A stretch of 64,000 nucleotides of DNA from Bolinopsis microptera (lineage: Eukaryota; Ctenophora; Tentaculata; Lobata; Bolinopsidae). The stretch is from positions 13,986,983 to 14,050,982 of the forward strand of contig NC_087077.1 in NCBI RefSeq assembly GCF_026151205.1, read 5' to 3'. This document shows positions 13,201 through 28,200 of the stretch, piece by piece. Below the pieces are notes generated by a model that was given only the letters and a program-made list of their open reading frames with translations, did no database searches and had not been told where the DNA came from. Each line of letters starts with the position of its first letter. Position 1 is the stretch's first letter. A program made the position numbers and the translations under genes.

Positions 13201-16200
13201 ATAATGATCTTTGACTAATGTCCATTGTCCAGACTCTCTGAGCAGCAAAATATTATATTATTTAATTAACATGTCCCTACTATTATAGGAATATCATTAT
13301 CATGTTGATAACTCTGATTTTCCTGATCGGAGCTGCAAGTGCAGGTAATGAATTCTAGTCGCCGAATTATGTCAGTCAGAATTAGTCCATTGTAAATTTA
13401 TATTTATTTTAACTATGCAAACACCAAAGTTCATCGCATAATGGTTATGTTTCAGTTCCTACCCGACAAGAATGCCCCAGAATCCTGGAGACAGCCGGAG
13501 TATCCGAAACCTTCGCACAGATGGTAGCCCATAGCATCCATTCTTTGACTTTAGAAGACATCCGATACTTCTTCAAGGAGAATACTACGGAAGAAAACGG
13601 CATTCCAACCGGTTAGTTGCAGCCACTGCTTAAGATGATGAGCTATTGGAATGTAAATTCTTGAAGTCATTTTTTATTAATTGTAGGATTCATAGAATGA
13701 CAACAGAAGACATTATAATGAACTATTTCAGTGAACATGGATTTGGCGACTGACATCAGAGTTCTCCCTAACGCACCGTTAGCTGGGTATGATGACGACT
13801 TTTCAACAAGGAGCATGAAAACCTTTGACTTGGTGAGTTTGATATTAAATAATCTACGGCAGATCCCGTAACCCTAAACTTATCTATTGTATTGATTAAT
13901 AGTGTCGTGCTCTGCGGGATATATTACCCGTACCACAAATAAGAACTGACCGGTCGGTCCCTATCTACAAGTTATGCCCCTCATTCCACGAATCAGACTC
14001 GTTTGCAATATATTACCAATTATTGTGCAGGTGATGAGGAACATGAACCGAACTTGGTGGGGTATCACGAACTACGACACCCTCGACAAGCTGACCCATG
14101 CCTTCCACATGGCTGAGATCTGGGACAAGACCGCCGAGCAGTATACAATGGTAGAGAAACTGCTAGACCCACAGTCTGACCTATGCGACTGTGTGACCGA
14201 CATTGAAGACAACGATGTGCTGAACTACCTGAATCTTCTGGCTTTCAAGATCAAGTACCCTGGTATTACTTCTGGCAACAAGACTCTCACAGATAATTGT
14301 AAGTGTTATAGTGACTCATGCACCAAATCTGTCCAGCCCAAATGACTTCACAGCTAGTTCAGTGACCATCTTGCGCACCATTTTCAGACCAAACCAAATG
14401 TTTTTGAGAACATCTAATATTCATAATTGCAGATTTTTCTAAAATTTCGATAGGAATGTGTTAGGATCTTTTGGACAAGTGCAAAATATTTGTAACTAGC
14501 ACATTTATATATAATTTGTGAAGAAACTGAGAAACATGTACCTTAAAATACTTCCCATAACGTTATAGCGAAAAATTGGATTTTTGGCTTTGCAGATAAT
14601 GTGAAAATTCACATAATATTATACATGATATTTTGGGCAGGGGCGGTACTAGAAGCCTTTCCGTGGGTGCAATATTCTCGCAAAACCACATTTATGTACA
14701 ATTTATGATGCAATATAAGCCCTGAAATGCTCATATTCAGTATCTAGACTATCGGAACGGACGGATTCGGCTGTGGTTAAGATTTTTAAATTATCAGTTA
14801 ACAATAATTCGCATCCTTGCCAAGGTTCGGATATAAATGGGATGGTAAACACCACTGTCTCAAAATACGTCTTTATTTCAGATCTGAGCTCTGGAGTGAG
14901 TGTTGGCTTTGCAGATAATGTGAAAATTCACATAATATTATACATGATATTTTGGGCAGGGGCGGTACTAGAAGCCTTTCCGTGGGTGCAATATTCTCGC
15001 AAAACCACATTTATGTACAATTTATGATGCAATATAAGCCCTGAAATGCTCATATTCAGTATCTAGACTATCGGAACGGACGGATTCGGCTGTGGTTAAG
15101 ATTTTTAAATTATCAGTTAACAATAATTCGCATCCTTGCCAAGGTTCGGATATAAATGGGATGGTAAACACCACTGTCTCAAAATACGTCTTTATTTCAG
15201 ATCTGAGCTCTGGAGTGAGGGAAAAACGATCAGCTGGTTACGGTTTTGGGGGAGGCTACGATTTCGGTTGGAAGAGGTCCCTCACTGACTTTGATGGATT
15301 TAACTTTAATCTATCCGATATCGAGGTAACAGAAATTAAAACAGCAGAAATCACCACTTCTTCTATACTAGAGTTCCAGTTCCACCACTATATCCAAATC
15401 AGATTAATAATGCAAATTCTCTACTATACCTTATCTCTAGGATATTACCCTTGTAATACATATCTACAATCCGCAGCTGCTGCAAGACGTAGCGGAGAAG
15501 CTGGTAGACGGTGAGCAAGTAATGACAGAGCACGTCGACAGTGCAGAACACTGGAAGCTGTGGAGAAAGATGGTGAAGCACGGTATGGAAGAGTCAGGAT
15601 ACTATGACCTGGCCGTGTTCATGTTCTGTATGCTCAACTAGACCGGAACTCTGTGGTTTGATCTGATGATGGGACTCGGACATTGTTGTAAACTGTTGTA
15701 AACTGCTGTAAGCTGCTGTAAACTTTACCGATTCGTTTTTGTAAACTAACTTTGACCCCTGTTTAAGATTTCGGGGATATTCGCTTGATGCTTGAACTTT
15801 TTTTTATTTTGGTCTTAAATGTGCAAATGCAAAAATTATTTAATTTATGAACTTATTTCACTTGTTTGATTCCAAATGGGGCAAATTTGCCTGAAATGTA
15901 TATGACCTAAAAGTCCTAACAAATACTTGAGACGGAAAAATTCGTATTGTTTATTAAATTTTACGATAATGATCTTTGACTAATGTCCATTGTCCAGACT
16001 CTCTGAGCAGCAAAATATTATATTATTTAATTAACATGTCCCTACTATTATAGGAATATCATTATCATGTTGATAACTCTGATTTTCCTGATCGGAGCTG
16101 CAAGTGCAGGTAATGAATTCTAGTCGCCGAATTATGTCAGTCAGAATTAGTCCATTGTAAATTTATATTTATTTTAACTATGCAAACACCAAAGTTCATC

Positions 16201-19200
16201 GCATAATGGTTATGTTTCAGTTCCTACCCGACAAGAATGCCCCAGAATCCTGGAGACAGCCGGAGTATCCGAAACCTTCGCACAGATGGTAGCCCATAGC
16301 ATCCATTCTTTGACTTTAGAAGACATCCGATACTTCTTCAAGGAGAATACTACGGAAGAAAACGGCATTCCAACCGGTTAGTTGCAGCCACTGCTTAAGA
16401 TGATGAGCTATTGGAATGTAAATTCTTGAAGTCATTTTTTATTAATTGTAGGATTCATAGAATGACAACAGAAGACATTATAATGAACTATTTCAGTGAA
16501 CATGGATTTGGCGACTGACATCAGAGTTCTCCCTAACGCACCGTTAGCTGGGTATGATGACGACTTTTCAACAAGGAGCATGAAAACCTTTGACTTGGTG
16601 AGTTTGATATTAAATAATCTACGGCAGATCCCGTAACCCTAAACTTATCTATTGTATTGATTAATAGTGTCGTGCTCTGCGGGATATATTACCCGTACCA
16701 CAAATAAGAACTGACCGGTCGGTCCCTATCTACAAGTTATGCCCCTCATTCCACGAATCAGACTCGTTTGCAATATATTACCAATTATTGTGCAGGTGAT
16801 GAGGAACATGAACCGAACTTGGTGGGGTATCACGAACTACGACACCCTCGACAAGCTGACCCATGCCTTCCACATGGCTGAGATCTGGGACAAGACCGCC
16901 GAGCAGTATACAATGGTAGAGAAACTGCTAGACCCACAGTCTGACCTATGCGACTGTGTGACCGACATTGAAGACAACGATGTGCTGAACTACCTGAATC
17001 TTCTGGCTTTCAAGATCAAGTACCCTGGTATTACTTCTGGCAACAAGACTCTCACAGATAATTGTAAGTGTTATAGTGACTCATGCACCAAATCTGTCCA
17101 GCCCAAATGACTTCACAGCTAGTTCAGTGACCATCTTGCGCACCATTTTCAGACCAAACCAAATGTTTTTGAGAACATCTAATATTCATAATTGCAGATT
17201 TTTCTAAAATTTCGATAGGAATGTGTTAGGATCTTTTGGACAAGTGCAAAATATTTGTAACTAGCACATTTATATATAATTTGTGAAGAAACTGAGAAAC
17301 ATGTACCTTAAAATACTTCCCATAACGTTATAGCGAAAAATTGGATTTTTGGCTTTGCAGATAATGTGAAAATTCACATAATATTATACATGATATTTTG
17401 GGCAGGGGCGGTACTAGAAGCCTTTCCGTGGGTGCAATATTCTCGCAAAACCACATTTATGTACAATTTATGATGCAATATAAGCCCTGAAATGCTCATA
17501 TTCAGTATCTAGACTATCGGAACGGACGGATTCGGCTGTGGTTAAGATTTTTAAATTATCAGTTAACAATAATTCGCATCCTTGCCAAGGTTCGGATATA
17601 AATGGGATGGTAAACACCACTGTCTCAAAATACGTCTTTATTTCAGATCTGAGCTCTGGAGTGAGTGTTGGCTTTGCAGATAATGTGAAAATTCACATAA
17701 TATTATACATGATATTTTGGGCAGGGGCGGTACTAGAAGCCTTTCCGTGGGTGCAATATTCTCGCAAAACCACATTTATGTACAATTTATGATGCAATAT
17801 AAGCCCTGAAATGCTCATATTCAGTATCTAGACTATCGGAACGGACGGATTCGGCTGTGGTTAAGATTTTTGGCATGTCACTTCGCCATATTTGTATGTT
17901 TATATAAACAGTAAAGACTGGGCCGTCCCCAGGTTGTATGGAATATGATAAATACGCCATCACGGATCGGGAAATTAAGCGGCCATCCACAAAAGAAAAG
18001 CGGCCGCATTTCTTGTTAAATTATCAGTTAACAATAATTCGCATCCTTGCCAAGGTTCGGATATAAATGGGATGGTAAACACCACTGTCTCAAAATACGT
18101 CTTTATTTCAGATCTGAGCTCTGGAGTGAGGGAAAAACGATCAGCTGGTTACGGTTTTGGGGGAGGCTACGATTTCGGTTGGAAGAGGTCCCTCACTGAC
18201 TTTGATGGATTTAACTTTAATCTATCCGATATCGAGGTAACAGAAATTAAAACAGCAGAAATCACCACTTCTTCTATACTAGAGTTCCAGTTCCACCACT
18301 ATATCCAAATCAGATTAATAATGCAAATTCTCTACTATACCTTATCTCTAGGATATTACCCTTGTAATACATATCTACAATCCGCAGCTGCTGCAAGACG
18401 TAGCGGAGAAGCTGGTAGACGGTGAGCAAGTAATGACAGAGCACGTCGACAGTGCAGAACACTGGAAGCTGTGGAGAAAGATGGTGAAGCACGGTATGGA
18501 AGAGTCAGGATACTATGACCTGGCCGTGTTCATGTTCTGTATGCTCAACTAGACCGGAACTCTGTGGTTTGATCTGATGATGGGACTCGGACATTGTTGT
18601 AAACTGTTGTAAACTGCTGTAAGCTGCTGTAAACTTTACCGATTCGTTTTTGTAAACTAACTTTGACCCCTGTTTAAGATTTCGGGGATATTCGCTTGAT
18701 GCTTGAACTTTTTTTTATTTTGGTCTTAAATGTGCAAATGCAAAAATTATTTAATTTATGAACTTATTTCACTTGTTTGATTCCAAATGGGGCAAATTTG
18801 CCTGAAATGTATATGACCTAAAAGTCCTAACAAATACTTGAGACGGAAAAATTCGTATTGTTTATTAAATTTTACGATAATGATCTTTGACTAATGTCCA
18901 TTGTCCAGACTCTCTGAGCAGCAAAATATTATATTATTTAATTAACATGTCCCTACTATTATAGGAATATCATTATCATGTTGATAACTCTGATTTTCCT
19001 GATCGGAGCTGCAAGTGCAGGTAATGAATTCTAGTCGCCGAATTATGTCAGTCAGAATTAGTCCATTGTAAATTTATATTTATTTTAACTATGCAAACAC
19101 CAAAGTTCATCGCATAATGGTTATGTTTCAGTTCCTACCCGACAAGAATGCCCCAGAATCCTGGAGACAGCCGGAGTATCCGAAACCTTCGCACAGATGG

Positions 19201-22200
19201 TAGCCCATAGCATCCATTCTTTGACTTTAGAAGACATCCGATACTTCTTCAAGGAGAATACTACGGAAGAAAACGGCATTCCAACCGGTTAGTTGCAGCC
19301 ACTGCTTAAGATGATGAGCTATTGGAATGTAAATTCTTGAAGTCATTTTTTATTAATTGTAGGATTCATAGAATGACAACAGAAGACATTATAATGAACT
19401 ATTTCAGTGAACATGGATTTGGCGACTGACATCAGAGTTCTCCCTAACGCACCGTTAGCTGGGTATGATGACGACTTTTCAACAAGGAGCATGAAAACCT
19501 TTGACTTGGTGAGTTTGATATTAAATAATCTACGGCAGATCCCGTAACCCTAAACTTATCTATTGTATTGATTAATAGTGTCGTGCTCTGCGGGATATAT
19601 TACCCGTACCACAAATAAGAACTGACCGGTCGGTCCCTATCTACAAGTTATGCCCCTCATTCCACGAATCAGACTCGTTTGCAATATATTACCAATTATT
19701 GTGCAGGTGATGAGGAACATGAACCGAACTTGGTGGGGTATCACGAACTACGACACCCTCGACAAGCTGACCCATGCCTTCCACATGGCTGAGATCTGGG
19801 ACAAGACCGCCGAGCAGTATACAATGGTAGAGAAACTGCTAGACCCACAGTCTGACCTATGCGACTGTGTGACCGACATTGAAGACAACGATGTGCTGAA
19901 CTACCTGAATCTTCTGGCTTTCAAGATCAAGTACCCTGGTATTACTTCTGGCAACAAGACTCTCACAGATAATTGTAAGTGTTATAGTGACTCATGCACC
20001 AAATCTGTCCAGCCCAAATGACTTCACAGCTAGTTCAGTGACCATCTTGCGCACCATTTTCAGACCAAACCAAATGTTTTTGAGAACATCTAATATTCAT
20101 AATTGCAGATTTTTCTAAAATTTCGATAGGAATGTGTTAGGATCTTTTGGACAAGTGCAAAATATTTGTAACTAGCACATTTATATATAATTTGTGAAGA
20201 AACTGAGAAACATGTACCTTAAAATACTTCCCATAACGTTATAGCGAAAAATTGGATTTTTGGCTTTGCAGATAATGTGAAAATTCACATAATATTATAC
20301 ATGATATTTTGGGCAGGGGCGGTACTAGAAGCCTTTCCGTGGGTGCAATATTCTCGCAAAACCACATTTATGTACAATTTATGATGCAATATAAGCCCTG
20401 AAATGCTCATATTCAGTATCTAGACTATCGGAACGGACGGATTCGGCTGTGGTTAAGATTTTTAAATTATCAGTTAACAATAATTCGCATCCTTGCCAAG
20501 GTTCGGATATAAATGGGATGGTAAACACCACTGTCTCAAAATACGTCTTTATTTCAGATCTGAGCTCTGGAGTGAGTGTTGGCTTTGCAGATAATGTGAA
20601 AATTCACATAATATTATACATGATATTTTGGGCAGGGGCGGTACTAGAAGCCTTTCCGTGGGTGCAATATTCTCGCAAAACCACATTTATGTACAATTTA
20701 TGATGCAATATAAGCCCTGAAATGCTCATATTCAGTATCTAGACTATCGGAACGGACGGATTCGGCTGTGGTTAAGATTTTTAAATTATCAGTTAACAAT
20801 AATTCGCATCCTTGCCAAGGTTCGGATATAAATGGGATGGTAAACACCACTGTCTCAAAATACGTCTTTATTTCAGATCTGAGCTCTGGAGTGAGGGAAA
20901 AACGATCAGCTGGTTACGGTTTTGGGGGAGGCTACGATTTCGGTTGGAAGAGGTCCCTCACTGACTTTGATGGATTTAACTTTAATCTATCCGATATCGA
21001 GGTAACAGAAATTAAAACAGCAGAAATCACCACTTCTTCTATACTAGAGTTCCAGTTCCACCACTATATCCAAATCAGATTAATAATGCAAATTCTCTAC
21101 TATACCTTATCTCTAGGATATTACCCTTGTAATACATATCTACAATCCGCAGCTGCTGCAAGACGTAGCGGAGAAGCTGGTAGACGGTGAGCAAGTAATG
21201 ACAGAGCACGTCGACAGTGCAGAACACTGGAAGCTGTGGAGAAAGATGGTGAAGCACGGTATGGAAGAGTCAGGATACTATGACCTGGCCGTGTTCATGT
21301 TCTGTATGCTCAACTAGACCGGAACTCTGTGGTTTGATCTGATGATGGGACTCGGACATTGTTGTAAACTGTTGTAAACTGCTGTAAGCTGCTGTAAACT
21401 TTACCGATTCGTTTTTGTAAACTAACTTTGACCCCTGTTTAAGATTTCGGGGATATTCGCTTGATGCTTGAACTTTTTTTTATTTTGGTCTTAAATGTGC
21501 AAATGCAAAAATTATTTAATTTATGAACTTATTTCACTTGTTTGATTCCAAATGGGGCAAATTTGCCTGAAATGTATATGACCTAAAAGTCCTAACAAAT
21601 ACTTGAGACGGAAAAATTCGTATTGTTTATTAAATTTTACGATAATGATCTTTGACTAATGTCCATTGTCCAGACTCTCTGAGCAGCAAAATATTATATT
21701 ATTTAATTAACATGTCCCTACTATTATAGGAATATCATTATCATGTTGATAACTCTGATTTTCCTGATCGGAGCTGCAAGTGCAGGTAATGAATTCTAGT
21801 CGCCGAATTATGTCAGTCAGAATTAGTCCATTGTAAATTTATATTTATTTTAACTATGCAAACACCAAAGTTCATCGCATAATGGTTATGTTTCAGTTCC
21901 TACCCGACAAGAATGCCCCAGAATCCTGGAGACAGCCGGAGTATCCGAAACCTTCGCACAGATGGTAGCCCATAGCATCCATTCTTTGACTTTAGAAGAC
22001 ATCCGATACTTCTTCAAGGAGAATACTACGGAAGAAAACGGCATTCCAACCGGTTAGTTGCAGCCACTGCTTAAGATGATGAGCTATTGGAATGTAAATT
22101 CTTGAAGTCATTTTTTATTAATTGTAGGATTCATAGAATGACAACAGAAGACATTATAATGAACTATTTCAGTGAACATGGATTTGGCGACTGACATCAG

Positions 22201-25200
22201 AGTTCTCCCTAACGCACCGTTAGCTGGGTATGATGACGACTTTTCAACAAGGAGCATGAAAACCTTTGACTTGGTGAGTTTGATATTAAATAATCTACGG
22301 CAGATCCCGTAACCCTAAACTTATCTATTGTATTGATTAATAGTGTCGTGCTCTGCGGGATATATTACCCGTACCACAAATAAGAACTGACCGGTCGGTC
22401 CCTATCTACAAGTTATGCCCCTCATTCCACGAATCAGACTCGTTTGCAATATATTACCAATTATTGTGCAGGTGATGAGGAACATGAACCGAACTTGGTG
22501 GGGTATCACGAACTACGACACCCTCGACAAGCTGACCCATGCCTTCCACATGGCTGAGATCTGGGACAAGACCGCCGAGCAGTATACAATGGTAGAGAAA
22601 CTGCTAGACCCACAGTCTGACCTATGCGACTGTGTGACCGACATTGAAGACAACGATGTGCTGAACTACCTGAATCTTCTGGCTTTCAAGATCAAGTACC
22701 CTGGTATTACTTCTGGCAACAAGACTCTCACAGATAATTGTAAGTGTTATAGTGACTCATGCACCAAATCTGTCCAGCCCAAATGACTTCACAGCTAGTT
22801 CAGTGACCATCTTGCGCACCATTTTCAGACCAAACCAAATGTTTTTGAGAACATCTAATATTCATAATTGCAGATTTTTCTAAAATTTCGATAGGAATGT
22901 GTTAGGATCTTTTGGACAAGTGCAAAATATTTGTAACTAGCACATTTATATATAATTTGTGAAGAAACTGAGAAACATGTACCTTAAAATACTTCCCATA
23001 ACGTTATAGCGAAAAATTGGATTTTTGGCTTTGCAGATAATGTGAAAATTCACATAATATTATACATGATATTTTGGGCAGGGGCGGTACTAGAAGCCTT
23101 TCCGTGGGTGCAATATTCTCGCAAAACCACATTTATGTACAATTTATGATGCAATATAAGCCCTGAAATGCTCATATTCAGTATCTAGACTATCGGAACG
23201 GACGGATTCGGCTGTGGTTAAGATTTTTAAATTATCAGTTAACAATAATTCGCATCCTTGCCAAGGTTCGGATATAAATGGGATGGTAAACACCACTGTC
23301 TCAAAATACGTCTTTATTTCAGATCTGAGCTCTGGAGTGAGGGAAAAACGATCAGCTGGTTACAGTTTTGGGGGAGGCTACGATTTCGGTTGGAAGAGGT
23401 CCCTCACTGACTTTGATGGATTTAACTTTAATCTATCCGATATCGAGGTAACAGAAATTAAAACAGCAGAAATCACCACTTCTTCTATACTAGAGTTCCA
23501 GTTCCACCACTATATCCAAATCAGATTAATAATGCAAATTCTCTACTATACCTTATCTCTAGGATATTACCCTTGTAATACATATCTACAATCCGCAGCT
23601 GCTGCAAGACGTAGCGGAGAAGCTGGTAGACGGTGAGCAAGTAATGACAGAGCACGTCGACAGTGCAGAACACTGGAAGCTGTGGAGAAAGATGGTGAAG
23701 CACGGTATGGAAGAGTCAGGATACTATGACCTGGCCGTGTTCATGTTCTGTATGCTCAACTAGACCGGAACTCTGTGGTTTGATCTGATGATGGGACTCG
23801 GACATTGTTGTAAACTGTTGTAAACTGCTGTAAACTTTACCGATTCGTTTTTGTAAACTAACTTTGACCCCTGTTTAAGATTTCGGGGATATTCGCTTGA
23901 TGCTTGAACTTTTTTTTATTTTGGTCTTAAATGTGCAAATGCAAAATTTATTTAATTTTATGAACTTATTTCACTTGTTTGATTCCAAATGGGGCAAATT
24001 TGCCTGAAATGTATATGATCTAAAGACTAAAAGTCCTAACAAATACTTGAGACGGAAAAATTCGTATCTGTTTATTAAATTTTATGATAATGATCTTTGA
24101 CTAATGTCCATTGTCCAAACTCTCTCAGCAAAATACTATATTATTTAATTAACATGTCCTTACTATTATAGGAATATCATGTTGATAACTCTGATTTTCC
24201 TGATCGGAGCTGCAAGTGCAGGTAATAAATTCTATTCGCCGAATTATGTCAGTCAGAATTAGTCCATTGTAAATTTATATTTATTTTAACTATGCAAACA
24301 CCAAAGTTCATCGCATAATGGTTATGTTTCAGTTCCTACCCGACAAGAATGCCCCAGAATCCTGGAGACAGCCGGAGTATCCGAAACCTTCGCACAGATG
24401 GTAGCCCATAGCATCCATTCTTTGACTTTAGAAGACATCCGATACTTCTTCAAGGAGAATACTACGGAAGAAAACGGCATTCCAACCGGTTAGTTGCAGC
24501 CACTGCTTAAGATGATGAGCTATTGGAATGTAAATTCTTGAAGTCATTTTTTATTAATTGTAGGATTCATAGAATGACAACAGAAGACATTATAATGAAC
24601 TATTTCAGTGAACATGGATTTGGCGACTGACATCAGAGTTCTCCCTAACGCACCGTTAGCTGGGTATGATGACGACTTTTCAACAAGGAGCATGAAAACC
24701 TTTGACTTGGTGAGTTTGATATTAAATAATCTACGGCAGATCCCGTAACCCTAAACTTATCTATTGTATTGATTAATAGTGTCGTGCTCTGCGGGATATA
24801 TTACCCGTACCACAAATAAGAACTGACCGGTCGGTCCCTATCTACAAGTTATGCCCCTCATTCCACGAATCAGACTCGTTTGCAATATATTACCAATTAT
24901 TGTGCAGGTGATGAGGAACATGAACCGAACTTGGTGGGGTATCACGAACTACGACACCCTCGACAAGCTGACCCATGCCTTCCACATGGCTGAGATCTGG
25001 GACAAGACCGCCGAGCAGTATACAATGGTAGAGAAACTGCTAGACCCACAGTCTGACCTATGCGACTGTGTGACCGACATTGAAGACAACGATGTGCTGA
25101 ACTACCTGAATCTTCTGGCTTTCAAGATCAAGTACCCTGGTATTACTTCTGGCAACAAGACTCTCACAGATAATTGTAAGTGTTATAGTGACTCATGCAC

Positions 25201-28200
25201 CAAATCTGTCCAGCCCAAATGACTTCACAGCTAGTTCAGTGACCATCTTGCGCACCATTTTCAGACCAAACCAAATGTTTTTGAGAACATCTAATATTCA
25301 TAATTGCAGATTTTTCTAAAATTTCGATAGGAATGTGTTAGGATCTTTTGGACAAGTGCAAAATATTTGTAACTAGCACATTTATATATAATTTGTGAAG
25401 AAACTGAGAAACATGTACCTTAAAATACTTCCCATAACGTTATAGCGAAAAATTGGATTTTTGGCTTTGCAGATAATGTGAAAATTCACATAATATTATA
25501 CATGATATTTTGGGCAGGGGCGGTACTAGAAGCCTTTCCGTGGGTGCAATATTCTCGCAAAACCACATTTATGTACAATTTATGATGCAATATAAGCCCT
25601 GAAATGCTCATATTCAGTATCTAGACTATCGGAACGGACGGATTCGGCTGTGGTTAAGATTTTTAAATTATCAGTTAACAATAATTCGCATCCTTGCCAA
25701 GGTTCGGATATAAATGGGATGGTAAACACCACTGTCTCAAAATACGTCTTTATTTCAGATCTGAGCTCTGGAGTGAGGGAAAAACGATCAGCTGGTTACG
25801 GTTTTGGGGGAGGCTACAATTTCGGTTGGAAGAGGTCCCTCACTGACTTTGATGGATTTAACTTTAATCTATCTGATATCGAGGTAACAGAAATTAAAAC
25901 AGCAGAAATCAACACTTCTTCTATACTAGAGTTCCAGTTCCACCACTCTATCCAAATCAGATTAATAATGCAAATTCTCTACTATACCTTATCTCTAGGA
26001 TATTACCCTTGTAATACATATCTACAATCCGCAGCTGCTGCAAGACGTAGCGGAGAAGCTGGTAGACGGTGAGCAAGTAATGACAGAGCACGTCGACAGT
26101 GCAGATTGTAGAACACTGGAAGTTGTGGAGAAAGATTGTGAAGCACGGTATGGAAGAGTCGGGATACTAGACCGGAACTCTGTGGTTTGATCTGATGATG
26201 GGACTCGGACATTGTTGTAAACTGTTGTAAACTGCTGTAAACTTTACCGATTCGTTTTTGTAAACTAACTTTGACCCCTGTTTAAGATTTCGGGGATATT
26301 CGCTTGATGCTTGAACTTTTTTTTATTTTGGTCTTAAATGTGCAAATGCAAAATTTATTTAATTTTATGAACTTATTTCACTTGTTTGATTCCAAATGGG
26401 GCAAATTTGCCTGAAATGTATATGATCTAAAGACTAAAAGTCCTAACAAATACTTGAGACGGAAAAATTCGTATCTGTTTATTAAATTTTATGATAATGA
26501 TCTTTGACTAATGTCCATTGTCCAAACTCTCTCAGCAAAATACTATATTATTTAATTAACATGTCCTTACTATTATAGGAATATCATGTTGATAACTCTG
26601 ATTTTCCTGATCGGAGCTGCAAGTGCAGGTAATAAATTCTATTCGCCGAATTATGTCAGTCAGAATTAGTCCATTGTAAATTTATATTTGTTTTAACTAT
26701 GCAAACACCAAAGTTCATCGCATAATGGTTATGTTTCAGTTCCTACCCGACAAGAATGCCCCAGAATCCTGGAGACAGCCGGAGTATCCGAAACCTTCGC
26801 ACAGATGGTAGCCCATAGCATCCATCAAGACGCCTGATACTTCTTCAAGGAGAATGCTAAGAAAGAAAACGGCAATCCAACCGGTTAGTTGCAGCCACTG
26901 CTTAAGATGCTGAGCTTTTGAAATGTAAATTCTTGAAGTCATTTTTTATTAATTGTAGGATTCATAGAATGACAACAGGAGACATTATAATGAACTATTT
27001 CAGTGAACACGGATTCGGCGAATGACATCAGAGTTCTCCCGGCTGTGGTTAAGATTTTTAAATCATCAGTTTACAATAATTCGCATCCTTGCCAAGGTTC
27101 GGATATAAATGGGATGGTAAACACCACTGTCTCAAAATACGTCTTTATTTCAGATCTGAGCTCTGGAGTGAGGGAAAAACGATCAGCTGGTTACGGTTTT
27201 GGGGGAGGCTACAATTTCGGTTGGAAGAGGTCCCTCACTGACTTTGATGGATTTAACTTTAATCTATCTGATATCGAGGTAACAGAAATTAAAACAGCAG
27301 AAATCAACACTTCTTCTATACTAGAGTTCCAGTTCCACCACTCTATCCAAATCAGATTAATAATGCAAATTCTCTACTATACCTTATCTCTAGGATATTA
27401 CCCTTGTAATACATATCTACAATCCGCAGCTGCTGCAAGACGTAGCGGAGAAGCTGGTAGACGGTGAGCAAGTAATGACAGAGCACGTCGACAGTGCAGA
27501 ACACTGGAAGCTGTGGAGAAAGATGGTGAAGCACGGTATGGAAGAGTCAGGATACTATGACCTGGCCGTGTTCATGTTCTGTATGCTCAACTAGACCGGA
27601 ACTCTGTGGTTTGATCTGATGATGGGACTCGGACATTGTTGTAAACTGTTGTAAACTGCTGTAAACTTTACCGATTCGTTTTTGTAAACTAACTTTGACC
27701 CCTGTTTAAGATTTCGGGGATATTCGCTTGATGCTTGAACTTTTTTTTATTTTGGTCTTAAATGTGCAAATGCAAAATTTATTTAATTTTATGAACTTAT
27801 TTCACTTGTTTGATTCCAAATGGGGCAAATTTGCCTGAAATGTATATGATCTAAAGACTAAAAGTCCTAACAAATACTTGAGACGGAAAAATTCGTATCT
27901 GTTTATTAAATTTTATGATAATGATCTTTGACTAATGTCCATTGTCCAAACTCTCTCAGCAAAATACTATATTATTTAATTAACATGTCCTTACTATTAT
28001 AGGAATATCATGTTGATAACTCTGATTTTCCTGATCGGAGCTGCAAGTGCAGGTAATAAATTCTATTCGCCGAATTATGTCAGTCAGAATTAGTCCATTG
28101 TAAATTTATATTTATTTTAACTATGCAAACACCAAAGTTCATCGCATAATGGTTATGTTTCAGTTCCTACCCGACAAGAATGCCCCAGAATCCTGGAGAC

